From positions 1 through 36,082 of the forward strand of contig NZ_JAHYSG010000120.1 of the NCBI RefSeq assembly GCF_022095675.1: 36,082 nt of DNA, written 5' to 3'. The position numbers were made by a program, and so were the translations under genes. Of the stretch, positions 16,040-25,140 are shown in pieces; position 1 is the stretch's first letter, and each line of letters opens with the position of its first letter. The DNA comes from Dactylosporangium sp. AC04546. GTDB lineage: Bacteria > Actinomycetota > Actinomycetes > Mycobacteriales > Micromonosporaceae. The notes beneath the pieces are model-generated. The model was not told the DNA's origin and searched no databases. It was given only the letters and a program-made list of their open reading frames with translations.

Positions 16040-17458
16040 CTACGAGGAGACCACAAACTGGGCAAGATCCGCCGCAAGTGCGTCGTTCACCCGAGCGCGG
16101 ATGCGCGTTCCCTCGGCCAGGTGAGCGGTTTCGAGCACCTCGCCGATCGAATGAACGCGCGCGACCAGGTCGCCCCGGTCGTACGGGACCACGGCCTGCA
16201 GCTCGATCGCCGGCCACGGCAGCCGCTGCTCGACGGCGGCCCGCACGTCCTCGATCCCGACCCCGGTGCGCGCGGAGGCGAACACCGCTTCGGGCCACAG
16301 GCGCTTGAGCCGCAGCTGCGTCTCCTCGTCGGCGGCGTCGACCTTGTTGACCACCAGCAGCTCCGGTACCGCATCCGCCCCCACCTCGGCGAGGACCTCC
16401 CGCACCGCGCGGACCTGCTCCTCGGGGTCGGGATGCGCGCCGTCGACCACGTGGACCACGAGGTCGGCCTCCGCCACCTCCTCCAGCGTCGAGCGGAACG
16501 CCTCGACGAGCTGGTGGGGCAGGTGCCGGACGAACCCGACCGTGTCGGACAGCGTGTACAGCCGCCCGTCGGCCGTGCGGCTGCGCCGGGTCGTGGTGTC
16601 GAGGGTGGCGAACAGCGCGTCCTCGACCAGCACGCCGGCGCCGGTCAGCCGGTTGAGCAGGCTGGACTTGCCGGCGTTGGTGTAGCCGGCGATGGCCACG
16701 CTCGGCACCCGGTTGCGCCGGCGGGTCGCCCGCTTGGTGTCGCGGATCGTCGCCATCGCGGCGATCTCACGCTTGAGCCGGGCGATGCGGTGCCGGATGC
16801 GCCGCCGGTCGGTCTCCAGCTTCGTCTCACCGGGACCACGCAGACCCACCCCGCCGTTGCCGCTGGCGGAGCCACCGGCCTGCCGGCTGAGGGCCTCACC
16901 CCAGCCGCGCAGCCGCGGCAGGAAGTACTGCAGTTGGGCCAGCTCGACCTGGGCCTTGCCCTCCTTGCTCTTGGCGTGCTGGGCGAAGATGTCGAGGATC
17001 AGCGCCGTGCGGTCGATGACCTTGACGTTGACCTGCGACTCCAGCGTGCGCAGCTGCGACGGCGACAGCTCGCCGTCGCAGATGACGGTGTCGGCGCCGG
17101 TGCTCTGGACGACCGAGCGCAGCTCGTCGACCTTGCCCCGGCCGATGTACGTCGAGGGATCCGGCCGGCCGCGCCGCTGGATCAGCCCATCGAGCACCTG
17201 GGACCCGGCCGTCTCGGCGAGCGCGGCCAGCTCGGTCAGGGAGTTCTCGGCGTCGGTGGCGCTACCTTCCGTCCACACTCCGACCAGAATCACCCGTTCC
17301 AGGCGCAGTTGTCGGTATTCGACCTCGGTGACGTCGGCGAGCTCGGTGGACAGGCCGGCGACGCGACGGAGGGCGTGACGCTCCTCGAGTTCCAGCTCGC
17401 CCGTGTCGAACTCGACATCGTCCGCGAGGTCCTCGAACGTCGCTCGTGCTCGCAACAT
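16040..17458 (-). CDS. hflX: GTPase HflX
   Basis: This 472-residue ribosome-binding GTPase rescues or splits stalled and stressed ribosomes. The N-terminal HflX domain (about residues 60-240) includes RGRPDPSTYIGRGKVDEL and the ALILDIFAQHAKSKEGKAQV helix region, ending with GVGLRGPGETKLETDRR. The GTPase domain has the P-loop GYTNAGKSS (about residues 257-265), a G2/G3 region with FATLDTTTR and SDTVGF, and the G4 motif NKVD. AGGAG lies 4 nt upstream of the ATG at 17458. The gene is divergent from the malic enzyme, with 149 bp between starts. Position next to dapF-miaA agrees with the mycobacterial order. Confidence 0.96.
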   Translation of the reverse strand: MLRARATFEDLADDVEFDTGELELEERHALRRVAGLSTELADVTEVEYRQLRLERVILVGVWTEGSATDAENSLTELAALAETAGSQVLDGLIQRRGRPDPSTYIGRGKVDELRSVVQSTGADTVICDGELSPSQLRTLESQVNVKVIDRTALILDIFAQHAKSKEGKAQVELAQLQYFLPRLRGWGEALSRQAGGSASGNGGVGLRGPGETKLETDRRRIRHRIARLKREIAAMATIRDTKRATRRRNRVPSVAIAGYTNAGKSSLLNRLTGAGVLVEDALFATLDTTTRRSRTADGRLYTLSDTVGFVRHLPHQLVEAFRSTLEEVAEADLVVHVVDGAHPDPEEQVRAVREVLAEVGADAVPELLVVNKVDAADEETQLRLKRLWPEAVFASARTGVGIEDVRAAVEQRLPWPAIELQAVVPYDRGDLVARVHSIGEVLETAHLAEGTRIRARVNDALAADLAQFVVSS

Positions 17459-17607
17459 GTACTCCTAGGGACTGCCGATACAACTCGTCAATCGTGACAC
17501 CTCAGGCACCCGATGGCACTTGATATTGGGCGTACGTGCATCGACCTGTCACGATCACGCGGTCCCCGGTGCAGCAAGAGGGTGGGTGAGCGAGTGAGAA
17601 TGGGCCC

Positions 17608-19041
17608 GTGACACCTGCCACACACCGTTTGCCCAGCGCCGGGTTTTCCATCACGATCCGTGTCTCCGTCCGCGCCGACGCCTCCGCGATCGGCCGCCTG
17701 ACCACCGCCGTGGGTGAGGCCGGCGGCATCGTCACCGCCGTCGACGTCGTCGACTCCGACAGCAACAACGTCGTCGTCGACCTCACCACCGACACCGCCG
17801 ACTCCAGCCACGCCGAGCTTGTCGTGGCGGGCCTGGAGAAGCTCGACGGGGTCGACGTCCGCAAGGTCTCCGACCGCACCTTCCTCCTGCACCTCGGCGG
17901 CAAGATCGAGGTCGCCCCCAAGGTCGCGCTCCGCAACCGCGACGAGCTGTCCCGCGCCTACACGCCGGGCGTCGCCCGCGTCTGCCTCGCCATCGCCGAG
18001 AACCCCGACGACGCCCGCCGCCTCACGATCAAGCGCAACACGGTCGCCGTGGTGACCGACGGCTCGGCCGTGCTCGGGCTGGGCAACATCGGCCCGTATG
18101 CGGCGATGCCGGTCATGGAGGGCAAGGCCGCCCTGTTCAAGCGCTTCGGCGGGGTGGATGCCTGGCCGGTGGTCCTGGACACCCAGGACACCGAGGAGAT
18201 CATCTCCATCGTGCGGGCGATCGCACCCGCCTACGGCGGCATCAACCTGGAGGACATCGCGGCGCCGCGCTGCTTCGAGATCGAGGAGCGGCTGCGCGAC
18301 CTGCTCGACATTCCCGTCTTCCACGACGACCAGCACGGCACGGCCATCTGCGTCCTGGCCGCCCTCACCAACGCCCTGCGCGTGGTCGGCAAGCCGATCG
18401 ACCAGGTGCGCGTGGTGATCAGCGGCGCCGGCGCGGCCGGCACGGCGATCATCAAGCTGCTGCTGCACCAGGGCGTCGGGGACGTCATCGCGACCGACCG
18501 TCCGGGCGCGCTGTACCGCGGGATGCCCGGCCTGTCGAACTCCTGGCAGTGGCTCGCGGACCACACCAACAAGGACAACTACAGCGGTGACCTGCGCGGG
18601 GCCCTGCACGGCGCGGACGTCTTCATCGGCGTGAGCGCCCCCAACCTGCTCACCGGCGACGACATCGCCACCATGGCGCCCAACTCGATCGTGTTCGCCC
18701 TGGCCAACCCCGACCCCGAGGTCGACCCGCGGGAGGCCCGCGAGCACGCCGCGATCGTCGCCACCGGCCGCTCCGACCAGCCGAACCAGATCAACAACGT
18801 GCTGGCCTTCCCGGGCGTCTTCCGCGGCATGCTCGACGCCCAGGCCCGCGAGTTCACCGAGCCGATGGCCATCGCGGCGGCCCAGGCGATCGCCGACACG
18901 GTCGGCGAGGACAAGCTCAACCCGACGGTCATCGTCCCGAGCGTCTTCGACGCCCGCGTCGCCCCCGCGGTCGCGGCGGCGGTCCGGGCGGCTGCCCGCG
19001 GCCCCGTGCTGGACTCGACCCCGGAGCCCCCGTCCTCCTGA
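17608..19041 (+). CDS. NAD(P)-dependent malic enzyme with N-terminal ACT domain
   Basis: This 477-residue enzyme catalyses oxidative decarboxylation of malate to pyruvate and CO2. Residues ~10-85 form an ACT-type regulatory domain ([20 protein letters not shown]), suggesting allosteric control by a small ligand. The catalytic part begins near residue 95 with [18 protein letters not shown] and includes [20 protein letters not shown], the metal-binding [10 protein letters not shown] and the dinucleotide motif [11 protein letters not shown]. The compact length of the core matches the small bacterial malic enzymes. The start is GTG. Which cofactor it prefers cannot be decided reliably here. It converges on dapF, with a hairpin at 19053-19082 between and inside the gene ends. 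Confidence 0.94.
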   Translation: MTPATHRLPSAGFSITIRVSVRADASAIGRLTTAVGEAGGIVTAVDVVDSDSNNVVVDLTTDTADSSHAELVVAGLEKLDGVDVRKVSDRTFLLHLGGKIEVAPKVALRNRDELSRAYTPGVARVCLAIAENPDDARRLTIKRNTVAVVTDGSAVLGLGNIGPYAAMPVMEGKAALFKRFGGVDAWPVVLDTQDTEEIISIVRAIAPAYGGINLEDIAAPRCFEIEERLRDLLDIPVFHDDQHGTAICVLAALTNALRVVGKPIDQVRVVISGAGAAGTAIIKLLLHQGVGDVIATDRPGALYRGMPGLSNSWQWLADHTNKDNYSGDLRGALHGADVFIGVSAPNLLTGDDIATMAPNSIVFALANPDPEVDPREAREHAAIVATGRSDQPNQINNVLAFPGVFRGMLDAQAREFTEPMAIAAAQAIADTVGEDKLNPTVIVPSVFDARVAPAVAAAVRAAARGPVLDSTPEPPSS

Positions 19042-19052
19042 AGTACCTCCGG

Positions 19053-19082
19053 CTGGCCCCGTCAGGAGTGCAGCGGGGCCAG
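19053..19082. terminator. Shared bidirectional hairpin between malic enzyme gene and dapF
   Basis: CTGGCCCCG (19053-19061) and CGGGGCCAG (19074-19082) form a 9-bp stem with a 12-nt loop. The loop contains the dapF stop codon (19062-19064). The symmetry allows use by both convergent transcripts. The loop is large and there is no T-run, so activity is uncertain. Confidence 0.5.
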
Positions 19083-19916
19083 CTGCCGGATGGCCTGGGC
19101 GTCAACGTCGCCGTGGGCCACGATCACGGCCGGGCCGCGCAGCAGGCACTCGGTCGGCGTCGAGGTCACCGTCAGCCGGCCGCCCGGCACGTCGACGACC
19201 ACCACGCCCGACTCCAGGCCGGCGTGGTGCAGGGCCACGGCGGCCACCGCGCAGACGCCGGAGCCGCACGACTGGGTCTCGCCCGAGCCGCGCTCGTAGA
19301 CGCGCATCCGGCGGTACAGGTCGGCGCCGACCGGCGGGTTGCCGACCGCGGCGAACTCCACGTTGACGCCGGCCGGGAAGATCAGCGGGTCGATCGCCGG
19401 GGCGGTGGCCAGGTCGAGCCGCTCCAGGGTCGCCTCGTCGACCGGGCACACCAGGTGGGGGTTGCCGACGTCGACCGCGGTACCGGTGAAGACGGCGCCG
19501 TTGGTGCCGGCCTCGCTCTGCACGTAGACCCGCGGCACCGGCATCCCGGCGGTGATCTCCTCGCCCATGGTGACCGGCACCACACCGGCCCGGGTCACCA
19601 GGTTGAACGAGCCCTCGGGGGCGACCAGGCCGGCCTCCGCCAGGTACCGCGCGTAGACGCGCACACCGTTGCCGCACATCTCCGACTGGGAGCCGTCCGA
19701 GTTCCAGTAGTCCATGAACCATTCGGCCGTCCCCGCCGAGGCCTCGGCATCGGGGTGGGCGGCGCTGCGGACCACGCGCAGGACCCCGTCGGCGCCGATC
19801 CCGCGCCGGCGGTCGCACAGCGCGGCGACGAACGCCGGCGTCAGCGGGAGCACACCGTCGGGGTCGGGCAGGATGACGAAGTCGTTGCCCGTGCCGTGGC
19901 CTTTCGCGAAGCGCAT
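19062..19916 (-). CDS. dapF: Diaminopimelate epimerase
   Basis: This 284-residue enzyme converts LL- to meso-diaminopimelate for lysine and peptidoglycan synthesis. The two catalytic cysteines are present: Cys81 in SEMCGNGVRVYARYL and Cys217 in GETQSCGSGVCAVA. The N-terminus FAKGHGTGNDFVILPD is typical. The ATG at 19916 is 4 bp beyond the miaA stop, so dapF is the last gene of a tightly packed LigB-like/miaA/dapF unit. A longer frame reads upstream through miaA but is out of register with it and is spurious. Confidence 0.96.
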   Translation of the reverse strand: MRFAKGHGTGNDFVILPDPDGVLPLTPAFVAALCDRRRGIGADGVLRVVRSAAHPDAEASAGTAEWFMDYWNSDGSQSEMCGNGVRVYARYLAEAGLVAPEGSFNLVTRAGVVPVTMGEEITAGMPVPRVYVQSEAGTNGAVFTGTAVDVGNPHLVCPVDEATLERLDLATAPAIDPLIFPAGVNVEFAAVGNPPVGADLYRRMRVYERGSGETQSCGSGVCAVAAVALHHAGLESGVVVVDVPGGRLTVTSTPTECLLRGPAVIVAHGDVDAQAIRQLAPLHS

Positions 19917-19920
19917 GGCG

Positions 19921-20808
19921 TCAATCTTGCCGCACGAGCCGCAGCGCCGCCTCGGTGATGTCCGCCGCCGCTCCGTCGAGCCACACGATCCGCGGGTCGC
20001 GGCGGAACCACGAGCGCTGCCGCCGCACGAAGCGCCGGGTGGCGCGCACGGTCTCCGCCCGCGCTTTCTCCTCCGGAAGGGTGAGGATCTGGTGGTACCC
20101 CAGCGCCCGGCTGGCCGTGCGGCCCTCCCGCAGCCCGTGGCGCTCCAGCTCGCGCGCCTCGGCGACCAGCCCCGCCGCCCACATGACGTCCACCCGCCGC
20201 GCGATGCGGGTGTCGAGCTCGGCGGTGTCGACGTCGACGCCGATCTGGATGCTGTCGTACACCGGGCGCGGCTCCGGCAGCCGCGCGGTGAACGTCGACC
20301 CGGTGAGCGCGTTGACCTCGAGTGCGCGGACGATCCGCCGGCCGTTGCTCGGCAGGATCCGCTCGGCGGCGACGGGATCGGCCTCGGCCAGCCGGGCGTA
20401 CAGCGGCGCCGGACCCACCCGGGCCAGCTCCGCCTCCAGCTCGGCCCGCAGGTCGGGGTCGGTGCCGGGGAACTCGAAGTCCTCCAGCACGGCCCGCACG
20501 TACAGGCCCGAGCCGCCGACCAGCAGCGGCACCCGGCCACGGGCCGCCACGTCGTCGATCGCCGCGCGGGCCAGCTCCTGGTAGACGGCCACGCTGGCCG
20601 GCTCCGTCACGTCCCAGATGTCCAGCACGTGGTGCGGCACGCCCTCCCGCTCGGCGACGGTGAGCTTGGCGGTGCCGATGTCCATCCCGCGGTACAACTG
20701 CATCGAATCGGCATTGATGACCTCGCCCCGCAGTGCGTGGGCCAGGCGCAGGCTCAGGGCGGACTTGCCGGCCGCGGTCGGGCCGACGATGGCGACGACG
20801 GTGGTCAC
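19921..20808 (-). CDS. miaA: tRNA dimethylallyltransferase
   Basis: This 295-residue enzyme adds a dimethylallyl group to A37 of tRNAs that read U-starting codons, providing the substrate for MiaB. The P-loop GPTAAGKS lies at residues 9-16, followed by the characteristic NADSMQLYRGMDIGTAK, DIGVDVDTAELDTRI-like segment and RRFVRRQRSWFRRD near the C-terminus. The start is GTG 20808, overlapping the upstream stop as GTGA, which gives the standard N-terminus (VTTVVAIVG). A longer upstream frame exists but would add an unrelated basic leader. MiaB is encoded 2.8 kb away. Confidence 0.96.
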   Translation of the reverse strand: MTTVVAIVGPTAAGKSALSLRLAHALRGEVINADSMQLYRGMDIGTAKLTVAEREGVPHHVLDIWDVTEPASVAVYQELARAAIDDVAARGRVPLLVGGSGLYVRAVLEDFEFPGTDPDLRAELEAELARVGPAPLYARLAEADPVAAERILPSNGRRIVRALEVNALTGSTFTARLPEPRPVYDSIQIGVDVDTAELDTRIARRVDVMWAAGLVAEARELERHGLREGRTASRALGYHQILTLPEEKARAETVRATRRFVRRQRSWFRRDPRIVWLDGAAADITEAALRLVRQD

Positions 20809-21482
20809 CGCCAGCTCGCCACCAGGTAACCGACGCCGTACGGAGCGTCGTCGTACAGGACCTCGGTGTGCGACCAGGCGACGCCCTCGGCCGCTCCGGC
20901 GAGCACCTGCCACGGCGCCCGGCCGGCCGCGAGCAGCTCGCCGGCCAGCCGCGGATCCACCCCCAGGAGGGCCGCCGTGTCGGCCTTGGCCAGGGCGTCC
21001 GCCACGGCGGCGTCGAAGCGCTCGGCGCGCGGGTCGAGGTACCCCGGCGCCTTCTCGCTGCGGCAGGCGGACGCGTCGCCGAGGACCAGCAGCCCGACAC
21101 GGGCGGCCTCATCCGCGAGCGCCCGACCGAGTTGTGCGCATTCGTCCGGAGAGGCGGCGGCCGCGATGCTCTGGAAGCCGGTGGCGGCCGGGGCCAGCCA
21201 GGCGCCGATGAGCAGGCTGAGGGGCAGCTGATCGCCTCCGGGCGTTCCGACCCGACGGTCGATCCCCCACGGGGACAGGGTGCCACCGAAGGGCGGCAAA
21301 CGGCGTACCGTCGTGGTATCGGCACCAACGACAATGAGCGAGTCGACCGAGGCGCTGGTCAGGTGGGTCACGGCGACGTGGCAGGCAGACCGCAGGTCGT
21401 CGAGTTCGTGTGCCGCTCCGGCAGCCACCTCCGGCAGCAACAACGGCGGATGTGGGCAGACCGCGGCGGCGACGAGTGACAC
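20805..21482 (-). CDS. Class III extradiol dioxygenase (LigB)-like conserved protein
   Basis: This 225-residue protein corresponds in position to M. tuberculosis Rv2728c. The N-terminus AAVCPHPPLLLPEV resembles the first metal-binding His segment of the LigB/Memo family, and SLIVVGADTTT and LLVLGDASAC are the core strands of that fold. A typical second metal ligand motif is not evident, so the enzyme activity is uncertain; it could be a divergent or non-catalytic member. The start is GTG. It is translationally coupled to miaA by a 4-nt GTGA overlap, a conserved arrangement that hints at a link to tRNA modification or to regulation of miaA. Confidence 0.85.
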   Translation of the reverse strand: MSLVAAAVCPHPPLLLPEVAAGAAHELDDLRSACHVAVTHLTSASVDSLIVVGADTTTVRRLPPFGGTLSPWGIDRRVGTPGGDQLPLSLLIGAWLAPAATGFQSIAAAASPDECAQLGRALADEAARVGLLVLGDASACRSEKAPGYLDPRAERFDAAVADALAKADTAALLGVDPRLAGELLAAGRAPWQVLAGAAEGVAWSHTEVLYDDAPYGVGYLVASWR

Positions 21483-21676
21483 GGCTTAACGTTATCGGGG
21501 ACGGTCGCTGGGCGGCCGTGCGACCCTGCTTGGCACCGGAATGGTCACGGTTCGGCCGCAGGCCCTCGACCAGCCCCGGGGCACACCTGTGACAATGCCC
21601 TGGGGAACTTTGCTGTGCGATGGCGGCGCGACGGTGGGATACCCGATCCCGCAGGCGCCGGGAGCGAGGATGGCAG

Positions 21677-22885
21677 ATGAGCGAGCCTACGACGTTTGGA
21701 CGGATCGACGCTGACGGCAACGTGTTCGTGAAGACGGCCGCGGGGGAACGGGCCATCGGCTCCTGGCAGGCCGGGACGCCGGAGGAGGGCCTCGCGCACT
21801 TCGCGCGCCGGTTCGCCGACCTGGTGACCGAGGTCGACCTCATCGAGGCCCGGCTCAACAGCGGGGCGGCCGACGCCGGTCAGTCACTGTCCACGATTCG
21901 CCGCCTGCGCAGCGGCCTGGACGAGGCGCACGTCGTCGGCGACATCGACGGGCTCGCGGCCCGGCTCGACAAGCTGACCACGATCGCCGAGGAGAAGGCC
22001 GGCGCCGCCCGCGCGGCACGCGACGCGGCCCGCGCCGAGGCCCTGGCCCGCAAGACCACCCTGGTGGAGGAGGCCGAGCAGATCGCCGCCGACGCCACCG
22101 GGTGGAAGACGGCCGGCGACCGCCTCAAGGAGATCCTCGACGAGTGGAAGTCGATCCACGGGGTCGAGAAGAAGGCCGAGGGCGAGCTCTGGAAGCGCTA
22201 CGCCGCCGCTCGCGACGCCTTCACCCGCCGCCGGGGTGCCCACTTCGCGTCCCTCGACCAGACCCGCAAACAGGCCCAGAGCCGCAAGGAAGAGCTGGTC
22301 ACCGAGGCCGAGCAGATCGCCGACTCCACCGAGTGGAACGCGACCGCCGCCCGCCTCAAGGAGCTCATGACGGAGTGGAAGGCCGCTCCGCGCGCCGCCA
22401 AGGAGACCGAGCAGCGCCTCTGGGAGCGGTTCCGCGCCGCCCAGGACGCGTTCTTCAAGCGCCGGTCCGAGGTGTTCAGCGCCCGCGACGCCGAGTTCAA
22501 GGGCAACCTGGACCGCAAGCAGGAGCTGCTCGCCCAGGCCGAGGCGCTCGACATCGACGGCGACCCGAAGGCCGCGCAGGCCAAGCTCCGCGAGATCCAG
22601 GGCACCTGGCACGACGTGGGCCGGGTCCCGCGCGAGTCCCAGGCCGGCCTGGACCGCCGCCTGCGCTCGGTCGAGGACAAGGTGAAGACGGCGATGGACG
22701 CGGCCTGGCGCCGCACCCCGCCGGAGGCGAGCCCGCTGCTGGCCCAGATGCGCGAGCAGGTGGCGCGGGCCGAGCAGCAGCTGGCGAGCGCCCAGGCCGC
22801 CGGCGACCAGCGCCGCATCCGCGAGGCGGAGAAGGCCCTGGAGTCGAAGCGCAAGTTCCTGGCGATGGCCGAGCACACGGGCTGA
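21677..22885 (+). CDS. DUF349 repeat protein
   Basis: This 402-residue protein is rich in Ala, Arg and Glu. After an N-terminal ~80-residue domain (TFGRIDADGNVFVKTAAGER) there are at least three helical DUF349-type repeats, each with a pattern of W..t...k.l...W followed by LW.R...A.DAF..RR (for example ELWKRYAAARDAFTRRR and RLWERFRAAQDAFFKRR). The C-terminal part is coiled coil (about residues 355-395). It is the positional equivalent of M. tuberculosis Rv2731. The ATG at 21677 is chosen because MSEPTTFG is the usual family start; the frame opens earlier at 21620. Function is unknown; long helical architecture suggests a structural or nucleic-acid-associated role. A strong terminator follows. 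Confidence 0.9.
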   Translation: MSEPTTFGRIDADGNVFVKTAAGERAIGSWQAGTPEEGLAHFARRFADLVTEVDLIEARLNSGAADAGQSLSTIRRLRSGLDEAHVVGDIDGLAARLDKLTTIAEEKAGAARAARDAARAEALARKTTLVEEAEQIAADATGWKTAGDRLKEILDEWKSIHGVEKKAEGELWKRYAAARDAFTRRRGAHFASLDQTRKQAQSRKEELVTEAEQIADSTEWNATAARLKELMTEWKAAPRAAKETEQRLWERFRAAQDAFFKRRSEVFSARDAEFKGNLDRKQELLAQAEALDIDGDPKAAQAKLREIQGTWHDVGRVPRESQAGLDRRLRSVEDKVKTAMDAAWRRTPPEASPLLAQMREQVARAEQQLASAQAAGDQRRIREAEKALESKRKFLAMAEHTG

Positions 22886-22928
22886 CGAAGCGTTCTCAGT
22901 GACGGGCACAGCCCGTCCGACATAAAAA

Positions 22929-22965
22929 GTTGACCACTACACGCGCCCTGCGTGTAGTGGTCAAC
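22929..22965 (+). terminator. Terminator of the DUF349 gene
   Basis: A perfect 16-bp stem GTTGACCACTACACGC (22929-22944) / GCGTGTAGTGGTCAAC (22950-22965) with a 5-nt loop lies 43 bp after the stop codon and is followed by GTCGTTTTCC. AAAAA precedes it, so it can work in both directions. Confidence 0.9.
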
Positions 22966-23040
22966 GTCGTTTTCCGCCCGGTCCGGCCCGAGCAATCACG
23001 GCCGAACCGGACAAATCACCCGGACTCACCGACCGCTCGT

Positions 23041-23096
23041 CATGATCGTGGGAAACATCTGGTCGCTGGGGCAGCCAGATGTTTCCCACGATCATG
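23041..23096. repeat. Extragenic hairpin repeat, copy 3 (perfect)
   Basis: A perfect 22-bp stem (23041-23062 with 23075-23096) carries the 12-nt loop TCGCTGGGGCAG. The apical part CATCTGG-loop-CCAGATG matches copy 2, and the basal stem (GATCGTGGGAAA/TTTCCCACGATC) differs from it with compensating changes on both arms. It lies in the convergent gap between the DUF349 gene and miaB. Confidence 0.9.
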
Positions 23097-23178
23097 GAGC
23101 GAGCGCTCGCCCGGACCCACCCGAGTCCGCTCAACCCACTTGATCGCGGATTCCGCACCTTCGCGGCCGACCGACCGC

Positions 23179-23636
23179 GAACACATCCGGCCCGATACAT
23201 CAATTTTGATGCATCATTCTTGATGCATCAGGCGTGATGCATCAAGCGTGATGGTCGAGCGCGAGCGGCCGACCCGCGAGCGGCGTGACAGAAGAGCGGT
23301 GGCTCAGCCACAGGACGACGGCACGGGCGGCGGAGCGCGGACATCGACGCGGAAAGGGGCAGCCGCCGGTCGCCGCACCGAACCCCGCCGCCACCGAACG
23401 CATCCGATTTGATGCATCAAGCCTGATACATCAGGCGTGATGGTTGAGCACGAGCAGCTGACCCGCGAACGGAGCTGGGGAAAGCGGCGCGCAATCCACA
23501 GCAACGACGGCGCCGCCAGCGGAGCACAGGCATCGACGCGAAGAAGGGACAGCCATCGGTCGCCCACCCAAGCCCGCCACCACCGAACACATCATTTTTG
23601 ATGCATCAAGCTTGATGCATCGAAAATGATGCATCA
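23179..23636. repeat. Array of TGATGCATCA palindromes on a 14-bp lattice within a 189-bp tandem repeat
   Basis: Three clusters are seen: A 23179-23258, B 23396-23447 and C 23585-23636. Units start every 14 bp exactly: A at 23179, 23193, 23207, 23221, 23235, 23249; B at 23396, 23410, 23424, 23438; C at 23585, 23599, 23613, 23627. Six units are the perfect palindrome TGATGCATCA; three carry one or two changes; the outer ones are half-sites (GAACACATC at the left, TGATGGTCGA or TGATGGTTGA at the right). The DNA between clusters is an imperfect duplication. Equivalent units in A/B and B/C are 189 bp apart. The array begins 82 bp after the hairpin repeat and ends 21 bp before the miaB stop. Confidence 0.95.
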
Positions 23637-23657
23637 AACAGAGGGCCGATGCGTGGG

Positions 23658-25127
23658 TCAGCCGCAGGAGGTCGCCGCCGGCTGGGGAGGCGGAGCGCCG
23701 ATCGTCGGCATGCCCAGCGCCACACCCGGCGTACGCGTCACGCGGCCCGCCTCCCAAGCGTCGCCCGCCCGGGTGCGGCGGTGCGACAGGAGCGGACCGT
23801 CCGCGTTCAGGTGGTGCGGCGCCGCGTAGGTCACCGTGGTGTGCACGATGTCGCCGGGCCGGATGCCGGCCGAAGGGTCGGCTGCGAAGTGGACCAGGCG
23901 CCCGTCCCGCGCGCGGCCCGACAGGCGGCCCGTCGTGGTGTCCTTGCGGCCCTCGCCCACCGCGACCAGCACCTCGAGCGGCGTGCCGACCAGCTTCTTG
24001 TTCTCGTCCCAGCTGATCTCCTCCAGCGTGGCGATCAGCCGGTCGTAGCGCTCCTGGACGACGGCCTTCGGCACCTGGTCGTCCATCGTGGCGGCGGGCG
24101 TGCCGGGGCGCTTGGAGTACTGGAACGTGAAGGCGCTGGAGTAGCGGGCCGCGCGGACCACGTCGAGGGTGCGCTCGAAGTCGTCGTCGGTCTCGCCGGG
24201 GAAGCCGACGATGATGTCCGTCGTGATCGCGGCGGCGGGCATCGCGGCGCGGACCTTGTCGATGATCTCCAGGTAGCGCGAGGAGCGGTACGAGCGGCGC
24301 ATCGCGCGCAGGACCGAGTCGGAGCCCGACTGGAGCGGCATGTGCAGCGAGTGGCAGACGTTCGGCGTCTCGGCCATCGCGGCGATGACGTCGTCGGTGA
24401 AGTCCTTCGGGTGCGGGCTGGTGAACCGGACGCGCTCCAGGCCCTCGACGTCGCCGCAGGCGCGCAGCAGCTTGCCGAAGGCCAGGCGGTCGCCGAACTC
24501 GACGCCGTACGAGTTCACGTTCTGCCCGAGGAGCGTCACCTCCAGTACACCTTCGGAGGCCAATGCCCGGACCTCGGCCAGGATGTCGCCCGGCCGGCGG
24601 TCCTTCTCCTTGCCGCGCAGGGCGGGCACGATGCAGAAGGTGCAGGTGTTGTTGCAGCCCACCGAGATCGACACCCAGCCGGCGTAGGTCGACTCGCGAC
24701 GGGTCGGAAGCGTGGAGGGGAAGACCTCCAGCGACTCCAGGATCTCGACCTCGGCCGAGGCGTTGTGCCGGGCCCGCTCCAGCAGCACCGGCAGGGAGCC
24801 GATGTTGTGGGTACCGAAGACGACGTCGACCCACGGCGCCTTGCGCACGATCTCGCCGCGGTCCTTCTGCGCCAGGCAGCCGCCCACGGCGATCTGCATG
24901 TCCGGCTTGGCGTTCTTCGTCGGGCGCAGGTGCCCGAGGTTGCCGTAGAGCCGGTTGTCCGCGTTCTCCCGCACCGCGCAGGTGTTGAACACGACGACGT
25001 CGGGGTCGCCGTCACTGGACACCGGCACGTAGCCGGCGTCCTCCAGCAGCCCGGAGATGCGCTCGGAGTCGTGCGCATTCATCTGGCAGCCGTACGTGAT
25101 CACCTTGAAGGTGCGGGAAGCAGTCAT
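23658..25127 (-). CDS. miaB: tRNA-2-methylthio-N6-dimethylallyladenosine synthase
   Basis: This 489-residue radical-SAM methylthiotransferase converts i6A37 (made by MiaA) to ms2i6A37. The N-terminal UPF0004 domain supplies Cys14 (TYGCQMN), Cys50 (NTCAVRENA) and Cys84 (GGCLAQ) for the auxiliary 4Fe-4S cluster. The radical-SAM motif CNNTCTFC gives Cys158, Cys162 and Cys165. [18 protein letters not shown] is the usual family segment, and a TRAM RNA-binding domain follows at about 370-440. The ATG at 25127 gives the canonical start; a longer frame to 25235 overlaps surE and is rejected. It lies 13 bp downstream of surE. Confidence 0.96.
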   Translation of the reverse strand: MTASRTFKVITYGCQMNAHDSERISGLLEDAGYVPVSSDGDPDVVVFNTCAVRENADNRLYGNLGHLRPTKNAKPDMQIAVGGCLAQKDRGEIVRKAPWVDVVFGTHNIGSLPVLLERARHNASAEVEILESLEVFPSTLPTRRESTYAGWVSISVGCNNTCTFCIVPALRGKEKDRRPGDILAEVRALASEGVLEVTLLGQNVNSYGVEFGDRLAFGKLLRACGDVEGLERVRFTSPHPKDFTDDVIAAMAETPNVCHSLHMPLQSGSDSVLRAMRRSYRSSRYLEIIDKVRAAMPAAAITTDIIVGFPGETDDDFERTLDVVRAARYSSAFTFQYSKRPGTPAATMDDQVPKAVVQERYDRLIATLEEISWDENKKLVGTPLEVLVAVGEGRKDTTTGRLSGRARDGRLVHFAADPSAGIRPGDIVHTTVTYAAPHHLNADGPLLSHRRTRAGDAWEAGRVTRTPGVALGMPTIGAPPPQPAATSCG

Positions 25128-25140
25128 GGCAGCGTGAAGT

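Noticed and set aside
19062..20540. 492-codon frame covering dapF and most of miaA
   Set aside because: Only the last 284 codons are DapF; the upstream part reads miaA in the wrong frame, and miaA has an intact P-loop protein in another frame.
23304..23567. Minus-strand frame of 87 codons inside the palindrome array
   Set aside because: It is a translation of the duplicated 189-bp repeat, with no ribosome site and no protein-like features.
23179..23636. CRISPR array
   Set aside because: Units are 10-bp palindromes with 4-bp spacers, larger intervals are duplicated rather than unique, and no cas genes are present.
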